Source of the DNA: Prevotella sp. KH2C16
GTDB taxonomy: Bacteria > Bacteroidota > Bacteroidia > Bacteroidales > Bacteroidaceae
DNA: 64,000 nt
Direction: 5' to 3'
Assembly (NCBI RefSeq): GCF_900113305.1
Contig: NZ_FOOW01000011.1
Span: forward strand, 24,826 to 88,825
Shown here: positions 52,185 through 61,251 of the stretch, in pieces
How the letters are laid out: each line of letters starts with the position of its first letter
Numbering within the stretch: the first letter of the stretch is position 1
Notes under the pieces: model-generated
Database searches by the model: none
What the model saw: the letters and a program-made list of their open reading frames with translations, nothing else
Told to the model about the DNA's origin: nothing
Program-made: the position numbers and the translations under genes

Positions 52185-52748
52185 CTATCTGCTCATCAGA
52201 TGGGTGTACATCATGTCGTCTTCCACCTGCCGGGCGGTCTCCTCATCCTTGAGAATGGCGAGGATCTTGTAGGCATAGGGTAGTGCGGCAGCCGGTCCTT
52301 CGCCGGTGATGATGTTGCCGTCTACGGTTACGAGCTCGTGCGTATATTCCGCCCCTTTCAGATATTGCTCAAATCCGGGATAGCAGGTGGCGCGCTTTCC
52401 CTTGAGGATTCCCAGATAGCCGAGCACCATGGGGGCCGCGCAGATGGCTCCGATTCTTTTTCCCGACTCGCATTGAGCCGTCAGGGCATCGCGCACGCCG
52501 TGGTGTTCCAGTAGGTTTTTTGCCCCAGGCATGCCGCCCGGCAGCAAGAGCATGTCGGCATCGCCAAGGTCGGCGTCCTCGAATTTGAGGTCGGCCTTGA
52601 AGGTTACGCCGTGCGCGCTCTCCGCAAATTCACTGCCCGTAACGCTGACGGTCTTGATGTCCACACCCCCTCTGCGCAGGATGTCTACTGGTGCCAGGGC
52701 TTCGATGTCCTCGAAACCGTCGGCCAGAAATTCATATACCTTTGCCAT
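52185..52748 (-). CDS. DJ-1/PfpI (YajL-type) family protein
   Basis: A 187-residue cytoplasmic protein of the DJ-1 superfamily. The nucleophilic Cys at 103 is in GAICAAP, preceded by the LLLPGGMPGA motif and with the acidic residues of FEDIEA near 12-17 that tune the cysteine. Members are reported as glyoxalase III or protein deglycases, or as chaperones under oxidative stress; the precise activity is disputed. It has its own promoter (TATCTTTGC on the minus strand) and may read into ispD 39 bp downstream. Confidence 0.9.
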   Translation of the reverse strand: MAKVYEFLADGFEDIEALAPVDILRRGGVDIKTVSVTGSEFAESAHGVTFKADLKFEDADLGDADMLLLPGGMPGAKNLLEHHGVRDALTAQCESGKRIGAICAAPMVLGYLGILKGKRATCYPGFEQYLKGAEYTHELVTVDGNIITGEGPAAALPYAYKILAILKDEETARQVEDDMMYTHLMSR

Positions 52749-52782
52749 ATTCTTCTTTGTTTTAAAGTGATTGTTACTTTAC

Positions 52783-52791
52783 GCAAAGATA
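52783..52791 (-). promoter_or_regulatory. -7 element of the DJ-1/ispD unit
   Basis: Minus strand TATCTTTGC, 34 bp upstream of the ATG at 52748. Confidence 0.7.
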
Positions 52792-52909
52792 GATAATTTC
52801 CCTGAATATTGCAAGTGCGGCGGCGGAAAAAGGCAGCCTTTCGGATAAAACACGGATAAAAGGCAGGCGGAAAGCCGCCCGGGTCTCGCCTTTTAACCGC
52901 TGGCCGTTT

Positions 52910-52975
52910 GACAAAATCGCCGATTTCGTCGCATGATTTCGCCGATTTTGTCAGACAATCTCGGCGATTTTGTCA
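52910..52975 (+). repeat. Intergenic array, three 22-bp palindromic units (locus 4)
   Basis: Units GACAAAATCGCCGATTTCGT, CATGATTTCGCCGATTTTGT and GACAATCTCGGCGATTTTGT, each completed by two bases to a 22-bp period. The right flank is AGTAGGAGACGGTCTTTGG. It lies in the 290-bp gap between the adaptor gene end and the DJ-1 promoter; nothing else was assigned there. Confidence 0.93.
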
Positions 52976-53037
52976 AGTAGGAGACGGTCTTTGGTTTTCC
53001 CTGTAGCCTCGCTCCATGCAGATGTCAGTAAGCGCCC

Positions 53038-54150
53038 TTATTCCTCATCCTCAGTGTCTGCCACCACTTTCGGACCGCGCACCTTCTCGGTGGACTTCAA
53101 TCCGCTCTTGATCTGGATGTTGATGCCGTCGGAAAGACCTGTAACGACCTTGCGCCGCTCATAGGTTTTCTTATCCGCAGAGCCCTTCACGATGTTCACA
53201 TAGGTGGCGTTTCCCTGAAACTCTACGGCACTCTCTGGAATGGTGAGAGCCTTCTCCACATGGTCAAGCACGATTTCTGCATTGGCACTATAGCCGCTGC
53301 GGATGGAGATGGACGGATTCGTGATGGCCGCCTTTATCTCAAACTGGTTAGCCCCGTTGTTCTCCACGGCCTTGGGCGAGATATACTCCAGCGAGGCCTG
53401 CAAGTGCTCGTCCTGCAGCGCACCGATGGTAATCTTCATGGGCATGCCCGTTACGAGCTGCCCCACCTCCGTCTCGTCGATGTTGCCGCGGAATATCAAA
53501 TCGCTCATGTCAGCCACGCTCGCAATGGTAGTACCATCGTTGAAGGTGTTGGAAAGGATGACCGTGTTGCCCACCTTGACGGGGATGTCGAGGATAAGGC
53601 CGCTCACCGTGGAGCGCACGAGCGTGCTGCTGGTGCTGGCATTGCGCTTAGAAACCCCGTCGCGCACCACCTGCAGGTTGTCGTCTGCTGCCGACAGCTC
53701 CTCCTTGGCCTGCTTGTAAGCCTGGTGAATCTTGTCGTATTCGTCGGCCGACACCAGTCCTTTGTCGAACAGCTGCTTCTCGCGGGCATAGTCCACCTGC
53801 GCCTGCTTGAGGTTGATACCAGCCAGTCGGAGGCGAGCCTGGGCACTGCTCAGCTGCCCCATGTCGGGTATCACCTTCACCTTGGCTATCACCTCGCCGG
53901 CCTGAATGGTCTGTCCGGCTTCTTTCAGGAGTTCCGTGATGATGCCGGAAATCTGCGGTTTCACATTCACCTCGTTACGAGGTTCGATCTTTCCGGTTAC
54001 TATCGTAGTCTTCTTGAGGTCCATTACCTTGGGCGTGAACTCGTCGTAAACCACAGGCTGCGGCTGCGATTTCACCCACAGGAAGATGAAAGTCAGGATG
54101 AAGATGAGGACTATGAGCCCTGCAACAATAAACTTAATGTACTTTTTCAT
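53038..54150 (-). CDS. Periplasmic adaptor protein of a MacAB-like exporter (HlyD/MFP family)
   Basis: A 370-residue membrane-fusion protein with an N-terminal anchor helix (residues ~7-27) and the biotinyl-lipoyl-like segment EVNVKPQISGIITELLKEAG. A coiled-coil hairpin (about 95-165, with YAREKQLFDKGLVSADEYDK) precedes a beta-barrel domain. It ends with an acidic tail (DTEDEE). It follows two MacB-type permeases and an ATPase, so it should link them to an outer-membrane channel, but no TolC-like gene is in the cluster. The exported substrate is unknown. Confidence 0.9.
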   Translation of the reverse strand: MKKYIKFIVAGLIVLIFILTFIFLWVKSQPQPVVYDEFTPKVMDLKKTTIVTGKIEPRNEVNVKPQISGIITELLKEAGQTIQAGEVIAKVKVIPDMGQLSSAQARLRLAGINLKQAQVDYAREKQLFDKGLVSADEYDKIHQAYKQAKEELSAADDNLQVVRDGVSKRNASTSSTLVRSTVSGLILDIPVKVGNTVILSNTFNDGTTIASVADMSDLIFRGNIDETEVGQLVTGMPMKITIGALQDEHLQASLEYISPKAVENNGANQFEIKAAITNPSISIRSGYSANAEIVLDHVEKALTIPESAVEFQGNATYVNIVKGSADKKTYERRKVVTGLSDGINIQIKSGLKSTEKVRGPKVVADTEDEE

Positions 54151-54166
54151 ATCTCTTTTTTATTTT

Positions 54167-55411
54167 CTATTCATCACGCATGGCGTCCACGGGCTTGATG
54201 CTCATGGCTCTTGCCGCCGGTGCCAGTCCGGCAAGGACACCGAGGACGCTGAGAAGCGCCACCGCTCCCACCGCCGTCCAGAAGCTTATCTGAAAGTGAG
54301 CCTCAATGATTCCGTCGGTAGTGTTACCCAACTCCAGCAGTTGCAATATCAGCACGGCGAAGAGCACGCCGCTCATTCCGGCAACGGCCGTGAGTGCGAT
54401 GCTCTCCGAGATAATCTGCGAGAGGATTACCCTTGGGGTAGCCCCGATGGCCCGGCGGATGCCGATTTCGGTGGTTCGCTCCCGCACGGTTACCATCATA
54501 ATGTTGGAAACCCCGATGGCTCCGGCCAGCAGCGTTCCGATGCCCACCAGCCAGATGAGGAAGTTCACGCCCGAGAAGAGACTGTCGAGCATGCCGAACA
54601 TCACCTCCGTATTAAACACCGTGATGGCTTTCTCGTCGGTGGGGTCCACCTTGTGAGCCCGCGCTATTACCTCCCGTAAACGCGGAGTAATCTCGCTCAT
54701 CTTTACTCCCGGCTGCCCGGTGATGCTGATGAGGCCAATTTCTTCTCCCTGATTGTAGGTTTGCTGCATGAGGGTGAGTGGAATGACAACGCTCTCTTCT
54801 GCCCTTCCATTTACATTGATGTGTCCTGAACTATAGTTCACGCCCACGATGCTGTAATACATCGAGTCGACGCGCACCAACTGGCCGCACGGGTCTCCGC
54901 CGCCCGGGAAGAGCGTCTTGTAAATCTTCTTTCCGATGACGCACACCTTGCGCCGCTGCAGCATGTCCATTTCGTTAAGAAAACGGCCATAGAACAGGCT
55001 CGGCTCCTCTACCTTCGCATATTCCGGCAACTGGCCTTTCACGGTGCCAAGAGCCTTCTTGTCGCCGAAGACTATCGACCGCTGCCACATCGAAGCCATG
55101 GGAGAAGCCACATCGATCTCGGGTATCTGACTCTTCAGACGCTCCACATCGCGATAAGTCATCTGCCATTCACGGCCCTTGCGAAAGCCGGCATAAGGCT
55201 TGGTAGTAGGCTGCGCGAAGATAATGGCCGAGTTGGTAGCGAAGCCGTCGAAGTTAGCGGAGAGCATTTCCTTCAATCCCTGCCCGCCTCCTATCAGCGC
55301 CACGAGCATGAATACGCCCCAGAATACGCCGAAGCCCGTAAGGAACGAGCGCGACTTATTACGCGTCAGCGTGTCAAGGATTTCCTTGTATGTATCAAAA
55401 TCTATTCTCAT
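54167..55411 (-). CDS. MacB-type ABC transporter permease
   Basis: A membrane protein of 414 residues with one N-terminal helix (NKSRSFLTGFGVFWGVFMLVALIG), a large periplasmic domain and three C-terminal helices (FtsX-like permease domain with VSNIMMVTVRERTTEIGIRRAIG). The ATG at 55411 (MRIDFDTYKE) was preferred over a GTG six codons upstream because it follows an AGAGAAAAG ribosome-binding-like stretch. It pairs with the permease encoded just before it to form a heterodimer. Confidence 0.9.
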   Translation of the reverse strand: MRIDFDTYKEILDTLTRNKSRSFLTGFGVFWGVFMLVALIGGGQGLKEMLSANFDGFATNSAIIFAQPTTKPYAGFRKGREWQMTYRDVERLKSQIPEIDVASPMASMWQRSIVFGDKKALGTVKGQLPEYAKVEEPSLFYGRFLNEMDMLQRRKVCVIGKKIYKTLFPGGGDPCGQLVRVDSMYYSIVGVNYSSGHINVNGRAEESVVIPLTLMQQTYNQGEEIGLISITGQPGVKMSEITPRLREVIARAHKVDPTDEKAITVFNTEVMFGMLDSLFSGVNFLIWLVGIGTLLAGAIGVSNIMMVTVRERTTEIGIRRAIGATPRVILSQIISESIALTAVAGMSGVLFAVLILQLLELGNTTDGIIEAHFQISFWTAVGAVALLSVLGVLAGLAPAARAMSIKPVDAMRDE

Positions 55412-55418
55412 CTTTTCT

Positions 55419-56678
55419 CTATTCAGCACGAAGCGCCTCTATCGGGCGTATCCTCGAGGCCTTGCGGGCGGGGATGATTCCGGCCACGGTTCCCGCTATC
55501 ACCATGACCACCATGGCCTCTACACAGACATCCAGGCCCACCGTGGGGTTGACGAACATCGTGGTCTCAAACATCCCGGAGTTTACTTTCATGTGGCCGA
55601 TGGTAGCGTCCATATAGGCATTGGCTCCTATACCCAGCAGCATCCCGACATATCCGAAGAAACTGGTAATGATGATACTCTCCACGATAATCAGCCGTAA
55701 GATCGACCCGGGCTTGGCTCCTATCGCCTTGCGAATGCCGAACTCACGGGTTCGCTCCTTCACCGTGATGAGCATAATGTTAGAAACGCCTACGATACCA
55801 CTAAGGAGCGTGAAGAGTCCGATTATCCACAAGGCCATGCGGATGATGCCCATACCCTTGTTCATCTGTAGGTTTTGGGTGAACCGGTTCCATATCCAGA
55901 CGGCTTCCTCGTCGTCGTGTGCAGCCTGATGGTTGGCATTCAGCACGGCCCGATATTGCTTCTCGAAGGCCTCGTTCTCCTTCTCGGAGTCCAAGCCATG
56001 GAATGAAAACACGAGGTTTCCCGTCTTGTCGCCGCTGTTATAGATGGTTCGGAAGGTGGTGAAGGAAATGAAAGCGTCGGTACCCATCATGCTCTTGTCG
56101 GTCTTATAGATACCAACGATGTTAAAGGCGAGGTCGCCGACCTTGGCGGTCTGCCCTATCAGGCTGGACAGGGAGCGAGAAGTGAGCTCCTTGGCCATAT
56201 CCTCACTGATGACGAGCGACTTCCTCCTGTCTTGGATATCCATGTCGTTGATGAACCTTCCATACAGCATATCCCGCTTGTTGATTACGCAGTCGTTAGG
56301 ATAGACACCGCTGATGTTCACGCTGGTATAGTTGTCCCCTATGCTGATGGTCGTCCCAGGATGGTCAAGTTCGGCACCCACCTCGTCCACATTCTCGCTG
56401 AACATCTGTTCCGTGAGCTGCTTGTCGCGGTCGTTAAGGTCTATGCTTCTCCCTTCCTTCATCCCTCTGTATGGCTTGGAAGTCTGCCCGCCGAAGATGA
56501 CCATGGAGTTGCTGAGATATCTCGTGGAATTCTGCTGCGTGGCATTGATGAGCCCGTTGCCCGCCCCCAAGAGGAAAATCAGCATGAAGATGCCCCATGC
56601 CACCGCAAAGCCCGTCAGTGCCGTGCGCAACTTGTTGCGCTTTGCCGTCGACCAGATTTCCGTGATTATATCTCTCAT
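55419..56678 (-). CDS. MacB-type ABC transporter permease
   Basis: A 419-residue paralogue of the downstream permease, starting RDIITEIWSTAKRNKLRTAL. It has a periplasmic MacB-like core domain and the C-terminal FtsX segment LSGIVGVSNIMLITVKERTREFGIRKAIGA, which couples to the ATPase. Two non-identical permeases, one ATPase and one adaptor make a heteromeric export system of the MacAB type. Such systems in Bacteroidetes often export peptides or lipids and are annotated as resistance pumps; the substrate is not evident. Confidence 0.9.
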   Translation of the reverse strand: MRDIITEIWSTAKRNKLRTALTGFAVAWGIFMLIFLLGAGNGLINATQQNSTRYLSNSMVIFGGQTSKPYRGMKEGRSIDLNDRDKQLTEQMFSENVDEVGAELDHPGTTISIGDNYTSVNISGVYPNDCVINKRDMLYGRFINDMDIQDRRKSLVISEDMAKELTSRSLSSLIGQTAKVGDLAFNIVGIYKTDKSMMGTDAFISFTTFRTIYNSGDKTGNLVFSFHGLDSEKENEAFEKQYRAVLNANHQAAHDDEEAVWIWNRFTQNLQMNKGMGIIRMALWIIGLFTLLSGIVGVSNIMLITVKERTREFGIRKAIGAKPGSILRLIIVESIIITSFFGYVGMLLGIGANAYMDATIGHMKVNSGMFETTMFVNPTVGLDVCVEAMVVMVIAGTVAGIIPARKASRIRPIEALRAE

Positions 56679-56732
56679 TCTCTACTCATTATCATACTTT
56701 TGAAGGGTATGCACCCGTCCGCAAGTCCTCCT

Positions 56733-57455
56733 TTATTTCATGATTCCATTCACTCCGAAGGGGCTGGCCTTATGTTCGGTGTTGATGTCGATGGCTCCTA
56801 TCAGGCCATCCTTGATGTGAATGATCTTGTCGGTTTCGTTCGCTACGCCGCTCTCATGGGTTACCACGACGATGGTCTTACGCTCTTCCTCGTGCAGCTG
56901 CTTGAGAAGTCCCATTACCTCGACGCTCGTCTTCGAGTCCAAAGCTCCCGTAGGCTCGTCCGCAAGGATAATCTTCGGTTGGGTGATGAGAGCCCGGGCA
57001 ATGGCAACACGCTGCTTCTGACCGCCGCTCATCTCGTTGGGATAATGCTCGGCCCATTGCAGGAGCCCCAGTTTTTCCAAGTATTCCAAGGCCAACTGAC
57101 GGCGTTTCTTGCGACTTACGCCTTGATAAAACAGCGGTAACTCTACATTTTCCACCGCCGTTTTGAAGCCAATCAGGTTGAAGCTCTGGAAGATAAAGCC
57201 TATCATCCGATTCCTATACTCCGCCGCGCGGCGTTCGGAAAGGTCTTTGATCAGCGTTCCTGCCAGCGTATATTCCCCGCTGTCGTAGTTGTCGAGGATG
57301 CCTAATATATTTAATAAGGTGGACTTTCCGGAACCCGAGGCTCCCATGATGGAGACAAACTCGCCCTCCTCAATATCCAGATTGATGCCCTTCAATACAT
57401 GCAGGGGCTGGGCTCCGAAATAGGTCTTGTTGATATCTTTTAAATGAATCATCAT
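56733..57455 (-). CDS. ABC transporter ATP-binding protein, MacB/LolD type
   Basis: A 240-residue ATPase with Walker A GASGSGKST (about residues 38-46), the Q-loop FQSFNLIG, signature MSGGQKQRVAIARAL and Walker B IILADEPTGALDS. It energises the two permeases encoded downstream. A methionine pair at the start makes 57455 or 57452 possible. The gap to the preceding thioredoxin-fold gene is 53 bp, so transcription may continue from there. Confidence 0.94.
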   Translation of the reverse strand: MMIHLKDINKTYFGAQPLHVLKGINLDIEEGEFVSIMGASGSGKSTLLNILGILDNYDSGEYTLAGTLIKDLSERRAAEYRNRMIGFIFQSFNLIGFKTAVENVELPLFYQGVSRKKRRQLALEYLEKLGLLQWAEHYPNEMSGGQKQRVAIARALITQPKIILADEPTGALDSKTSVEVMGLLKQLHEEERKTIVVVTHESGVANETDKIIHIKDGLIGAIDINTEHKASPFGVNGIMK

Positions 57456-57508
57456 ACTCTATAGACGCAATACACGACGATTTGGTTGCAGAAGCGTGCC
57501 ACTTTTTC

Positions 57509-58411
57509 TTAGAACCGGAAGGTAATGGGCAGGTGGAACTTCACGCGCTCTTTCCTTCCGATATACACCGCCGGAGTCCAGTCATGCATTTTGGACACCA
57601 CTCGCTTGCCCTCGTTCTCGAAAAGAACGCCAAACTGATCCATCAGCCTTGCCTGTTCATCGAGGGACAACTTAGCGAAATTGGCATCATCACATCCCGT
57701 AATCGTGCAGGAATCCGCCTGAGCATCCTCCACGGAACCGTCTTCTGCCACCCAGAAACTCATCATCAGCTTTGCCGTAACCCCCATTTTCTGAGCCTTC
57801 TTGGGATATTTAAGATGGTCGGAGAGATATTTCGTGATGCCTTGGACGCCGCCTTTATAGGTTGGAGGAACAAGTATCTGCTTTAGTTTTCCCGCCTTGT
57901 CGAGTTCCTCGAGCTTGGATTTCATCTTCTCCACCATGACGGTTCCGAACACTATCTTGCCCTCGGGATCGACGAGATACATTATAGGAATCCAGCTGAC
58001 ATGATACTTCCGATCTATTTCCGTCTCCTTCTTCCACTTCTTGAGTTCGCTGAACTGCGGCCAATACATCTTGTTCTTCTCAATACATTTCTGCCAGGCG
58101 TCCTTGTTCGTGTCAAAAGAAACGCCGATAACGGCTACCTTGTCCCAATAGAGGGAGTCTATTTCCTTGACTTTAGGAATATCTTTCCGGCAGTCGGGAC
58201 ACCACGATGCCCAGAAGTCGAGCACCACATAGGCTCCCCGATAATAGCTCAACGAGCGATTCTTTACAGAGTCTACGACGAAATCCGGAGCCTCCGTTCC
58301 AGGTTTCAGGAGGTCGGCGGCATACTTGGCATCCAAGTCTTCAAGGGACTCCTGGGCACCTGCCGTGAGTGCGCACACCAAGAGGAGTGCGGCAAAAAAC
58401 AGTTTTTTCAT
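57509..58411 (-). CDS. TlpA-like thioredoxin fused to a TonB C-terminal domain
   Basis: A 300-residue exported protein. It has a signal peptide (MKKLFFAALLLVCALTAGAQ), a TlpA/AhpC-type thioredoxin fold with active site WCPDC (Cys 71 and Cys 74 in FWASWCPDC), and from about residue 190 a domain matching TonB C-terminal modules. Signs of the latter are KYLSDHLKYPKKAQKMGV, WVAEDGSVEDA and the closing VKFHLPITFRF. There is no N-terminal membrane anchor or ExbB-binding helix, so it is not a classical TonB. The reading frame continues upstream into the ABC exporter gene, but the ATG at 58411 matches the signal peptide. Confidence 0.88.
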   Translation of the reverse strand: MKKLFFAALLLVCALTAGAQESLEDLDAKYAADLLKPGTEAPDFVVDSVKNRSLSYYRGAYVVLDFWASWCPDCRKDIPKVKEIDSLYWDKVAVIGVSFDTNKDAWQKCIEKNKMYWPQFSELKKWKKETEIDRKYHVSWIPIMYLVDPEGKIVFGTVMVEKMKSKLEELDKAGKLKQILVPPTYKGGVQGITKYLSDHLKYPKKAQKMGVTAKLMMSFWVAEDGSVEDAQADSCTITGCDDANFAKLSLDEQARLMDQFGVLFENEGKRVVSKMHDWTPAVYIGRKERVKFHLPITFRF

Positions 58412-60087
58412 TTTGAATCTATCTTTTCTATTTTCAATGTTTGGTCGCAATAGTCCACCACGGCAGGGCGATGGGTGATGAATATAATGGTCTTGTCGTG
58501 AGATGACAACACATTCTGCAACAACTGCCGCTCGGTCTCGGGGTCGAGGGCAGAGGTCGCCTCGTCGAAGAGCATCACCGGGCGGTCGCGCAGCAGGGCG
58601 CGGGCGATGGCAATGCGCTGCGCCTGCCCCTCGCTGAGTCCGCCCCCGCCCTCGGTGCAAAGAGTGTCCAGACCGTCGGGAAGTTCCATCACGAAGTCGG
58701 CGCAAGCCCGTCTCAAGGCTGCCTCCATCTCCTCTTTCGAGGCATCGAGCTTGCCCAGCCGCAGGTTGTCGCGTATGCTCCCGCTCATCAAGGTGTTGCC
58801 CTGGGGCACATAGACGAGGTTGCACCGCGTGCGGGGCGACAGTTCCTCGCTGTGCCCATGGGAATAGATTTTCACCTTGCCTGCCTGCGGGCGGAGGAGA
58901 GCCAGTATCAAGCGCACGAGCGTGGTCTTGCCCGCACCCGTCTCGCCGAGTATCGCCGTGCACGACCCTGGCCGGAAATCGAAGCTCAAATGGTCGAGAA
59001 TCTTCCCCTCGGCAGCATCGTAGGCATAGCTCACTTCCGTCATCCTTATCCCGCAGGGAGCAGTCAGTTCTATAGGCTCTCCCTGCTCTTCGAGCGGGTT
59101 TTCCTCCAGTTCCATCAGCCGTTCGGCGGCCGTAAACACGCTCACGAAAGCCGGAACCAGCTTGGTTAGGTTGCGGGCAGGGCTCTGAATGCGGTTCACG
59201 AGTTGCAGGAAGGCCGTCATCCCGCCGAAAGTGAGGGTATTCGCCGACATCCTTACGGCCGCCCAGAGGAAGGCCACCAGATAGCCGAGCGCAAACCCGA
59301 AGTTGAGAATCAGGTTGGAGAATACCGAGAACGCCGTGCGTCTGACTACATTCTGGCGCAGCTCGCTCTGCGTGTTCTCAAGCCGGTCTACCATGGCCGA
59401 GTCGCTTTCCAGCGTCTTGATGAGCATGCGGTTCTGGATGGTTTCCTGCAAGACGCTCTGCACCTTGGAGTCGGAATTGCGCACCTTGCGGGTCAAGCGG
59501 CGCATCTGGGAGATATAGACCTTGCTCAACGCCACGAACACCGGTATGATGGCCACGGTGATAAAGGCAAGCATCCTGTCCATGGAAAAGAGGTAGAAGA
59601 AGGCTCCGAAGAACATCGCGAGCACGCTCAGGGTATTCGGAACGGTCTCGGTGAGGAAGTTCACCACATTGGCGACATCGAATTCGAGCCGATTGAGCAC
59701 ATCGCCCGAGTGCAGAGATTCCTTTCCGTGCCACTCCGAGCGCAGTATGCGGTCGAGCATGCGCTGCTGCATGCGGTTCTGCGCCTTCACTCCGAGGATG
59801 TTGCGCACCCACACCGAGGAGACATTGAGGCCGAAGTCGCAGAGAATCAAGATGCCCATGACGGCCACGGCCCAATAGATGGAGCCCGCCACATGGTGGG
59901 CCGCCACATCGATGGCATGCTGCACCGCCCAGACCTGCGACAGGCTCACGACCACCGACAGCAGGCCTATCACGGCATTGAGCACGGCCTGCAGGCGGTT
60001 GCCCCGCCATGCATTCCACAGCCATTTGAAGATGGCCGTGGAACCATACTTCGTGTCCTGAATCTTCAGAAGTTCCCTGATGTTCAT
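58408..60087 (-). CDS. ABC exporter, fused membrane and ATPase domains (type IV/MsbA-like)
   Basis: A 559-residue half-transporter with six N-terminal membrane segments (to about residue 310) and a C-terminal ATPase. The ATPase has Walker A GETGAGKTT, Q-loop VPQGNTLM, signature LSEGQAQRIAIARAL and Walker B VMLFDEATSALD. It would act as a homodimer exporting lipids, peptides or drugs. It overlaps the thioredoxin-fold gene by 4 bp, suggesting linked roles such as export together with thiol chemistry. It starts 18 bp after the nadK stop. Confidence 0.92.
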   Translation of the reverse strand: MNIRELLKIQDTKYGSTAIFKWLWNAWRGNRLQAVLNAVIGLLSVVVSLSQVWAVQHAIDVAAHHVAGSIYWAVAVMGILILCDFGLNVSSVWVRNILGVKAQNRMQQRMLDRILRSEWHGKESLHSGDVLNRLEFDVANVVNFLTETVPNTLSVLAMFFGAFFYLFSMDRMLAFITVAIIPVFVALSKVYISQMRRLTRKVRNSDSKVQSVLQETIQNRMLIKTLESDSAMVDRLENTQSELRQNVVRRTAFSVFSNLILNFGFALGYLVAFLWAAVRMSANTLTFGGMTAFLQLVNRIQSPARNLTKLVPAFVSVFTAAERLMELEENPLEEQGEPIELTAPCGIRMTEVSYAYDAAEGKILDHLSFDFRPGSCTAILGETGAGKTTLVRLILALLRPQAGKVKIYSHGHSEELSPRTRCNLVYVPQGNTLMSGSIRDNLRLGKLDASKEEMEAALRRACADFVMELPDGLDTLCTEGGGGLSEGQAQRIAIARALLRDRPVMLFDEATSALDPETERQLLQNVLSSHDKTIIFITHRPAVVDYCDQTLKIEKIDSK

Positions 60088-60105
60088 ATCGTTGTTTTCC
60101 GGCGT

Positions 60106-60996
60106 TTATCTCTGGTCGGCTCCCCACATCATCTTCTCGCGCAGCGTAGAGAAGTAACGCTGGCTCAATCGCTTCACCATTCTCACTTCGCAGGGGGCTT
60201 TCGATACCGTGAGACGAGTGCCCTCGACGAGTTTCTGCGACCGGCCGTCAATTGCCACGAGGAAGTTGTGCGAGCGGCTCTCCACCTCCAGCTCAATCCG
60301 GGCGTCGTCGCGCACCACGATGGGGCGAATATTCAGGCTGTGGGGAGCCACCGGCGTGATGCACAGGTTCCGGTCGTCGGGCACCATGATAGGCCCTCCG
60401 TTCGAGAGATTATAAGCCGTGGAACCGGTGGGAGTCGACACGATGAGCCCGTCGGCCTGATAAGTAACCAAGTATTCACCGTCCACACAGGCACGGATGG
60501 AAATCATGGAGGCCATGTCGCGCTTCAGCACGGCAATGTCGTTCAGGGCGTAGGGATTGCCCGCTATCGGCTCGCCGTCGGCTTCCAGCTGAATCATCGT
60601 GTGCCCCTCTATCTTCACCTTGCCCTCATAGATTTCGCCGAGAGCCTGTTCCACCTCGCCGGGAAGCACATCGGCCAGGAATCCGAGCCGCCCGGTATTC
60701 ACGCCCATGATGGGGGTCTGCTTTGCCCCCACCAGCGAGGCGGCCTTCAGAAATGTGCCGTCGCCTCCGATGGAGAGGGCATAGTCTACCTCGACATCAT
60801 AGTCGTCGAAGATCCCGTCGACGCTGATGTCCATCTTGAGAACCTTCGTCAGGTAATCATGGAAGGCCCGATGGACATACACCCCCGCCCCTCTCTCATG
60901 GAGGAAATCGAGGATTCGCCGTATCGCCGTCGACTTATTATCTTGAAACACCTTGCCAAAAAGGGCAAAACGCAATGTCTTCTCTGCCATATCCAT
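60106..60996 (-). CDS. nadK: NAD kinase
   Basis: Phosphorylates NAD to NADP. The 296-residue protein has the GGDGT motif (SIGGDGTFLKAA, near residue 75), NTGRLGFLAD, and the PTGSTAYNLSNGG loop that binds NAD. The reading frame extends 72 codons further upstream, but the promoter element at 61041-61033 lies inside that extension. The start was therefore taken as the ATG at 60996 (MDMAEK); an ATG at 60990 (MAEKTLRFALFGK) is equally possible. First gene of the minus-strand cluster ending with the MacAB-like genes. Confidence 0.95.
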   Translation of the reverse strand: MDMAEKTLRFALFGKVFQDNKSTAIRRILDFLHERGAGVYVHRAFHDYLTKVLKMDISVDGIFDDYDVEVDYALSIGGDGTFLKAASLVGAKQTPIMGVNTGRLGFLADVLPGEVEQALGEIYEGKVKIEGHTMIQLEADGEPIAGNPYALNDIAVLKRDMASMISIRACVDGEYLVTYQADGLIVSTPTGSTAYNLSNGGPIMVPDDRNLCITPVAPHSLNIRPIVVRDDARIELEVESRSHNFLVAIDGRSQKLVEGTRLTVSKAPCEVRMVKRLSQRYFSTLREKMMWGADQR

Positions 60997-61032
60997 CGTT
61001 CTTTCAAGGTCGCAGCACTTGCTTTTGACGAG

Positions 61033-61041
61033 GCAAAGATA
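61033..61041 (-). promoter_or_regulatory. -7 element of nadK
   Basis: Minus strand TATCTTTGC, 36 bp upstream of the ATG at 60996. This argues against a longer nadK frame. Confidence 0.7.
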
Positions 61042-61185
61042 ATACAATTCAAGGAAAAACACAAATTTTTCGATGATTTCGAAACGATATCCGCTGAAAC
61101 CGTCAGAATCATTTATAAACCGCGCTTGCCACCCTCCGTAAAGGGACAGACGGCAAGCATGCCGACTGGAGACCGCCACCCGTCC

Positions 61186-61251
61186 AACAAAATCGCCGAG
61201 ATTGTGGGGCAAAATCGGCGAAATCGTCCGACAAAATCGGCGATTTTGTCA
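61186..61251 (+). repeat. Intergenic array, three 22-bp palindromic units (locus 5)
   Basis: Units AACAAAATCGCCGAGATTGT, GGCAAAATCGGCGAAATCGT and GACAAAATCGGCGATTTTGT, each completed to 22 bp. The left flank has GGAGACCGCC and the right flank has ACCGCCTCCGGTTTTT. It lies between divergent nadK and aldo/keto reductase genes, so it is not simply a terminator. The rest of this 450-bp gap contains only the two promoters. Confidence 0.92.

Noticed and set aside
58412..58963. A 5' extension of the thioredoxin-fold gene giving a 484-codon frame
   Set aside because: The extension is out of frame with, and fully inside, the ABC exporter ATPase; the internal ATG gives a clean signal peptide.
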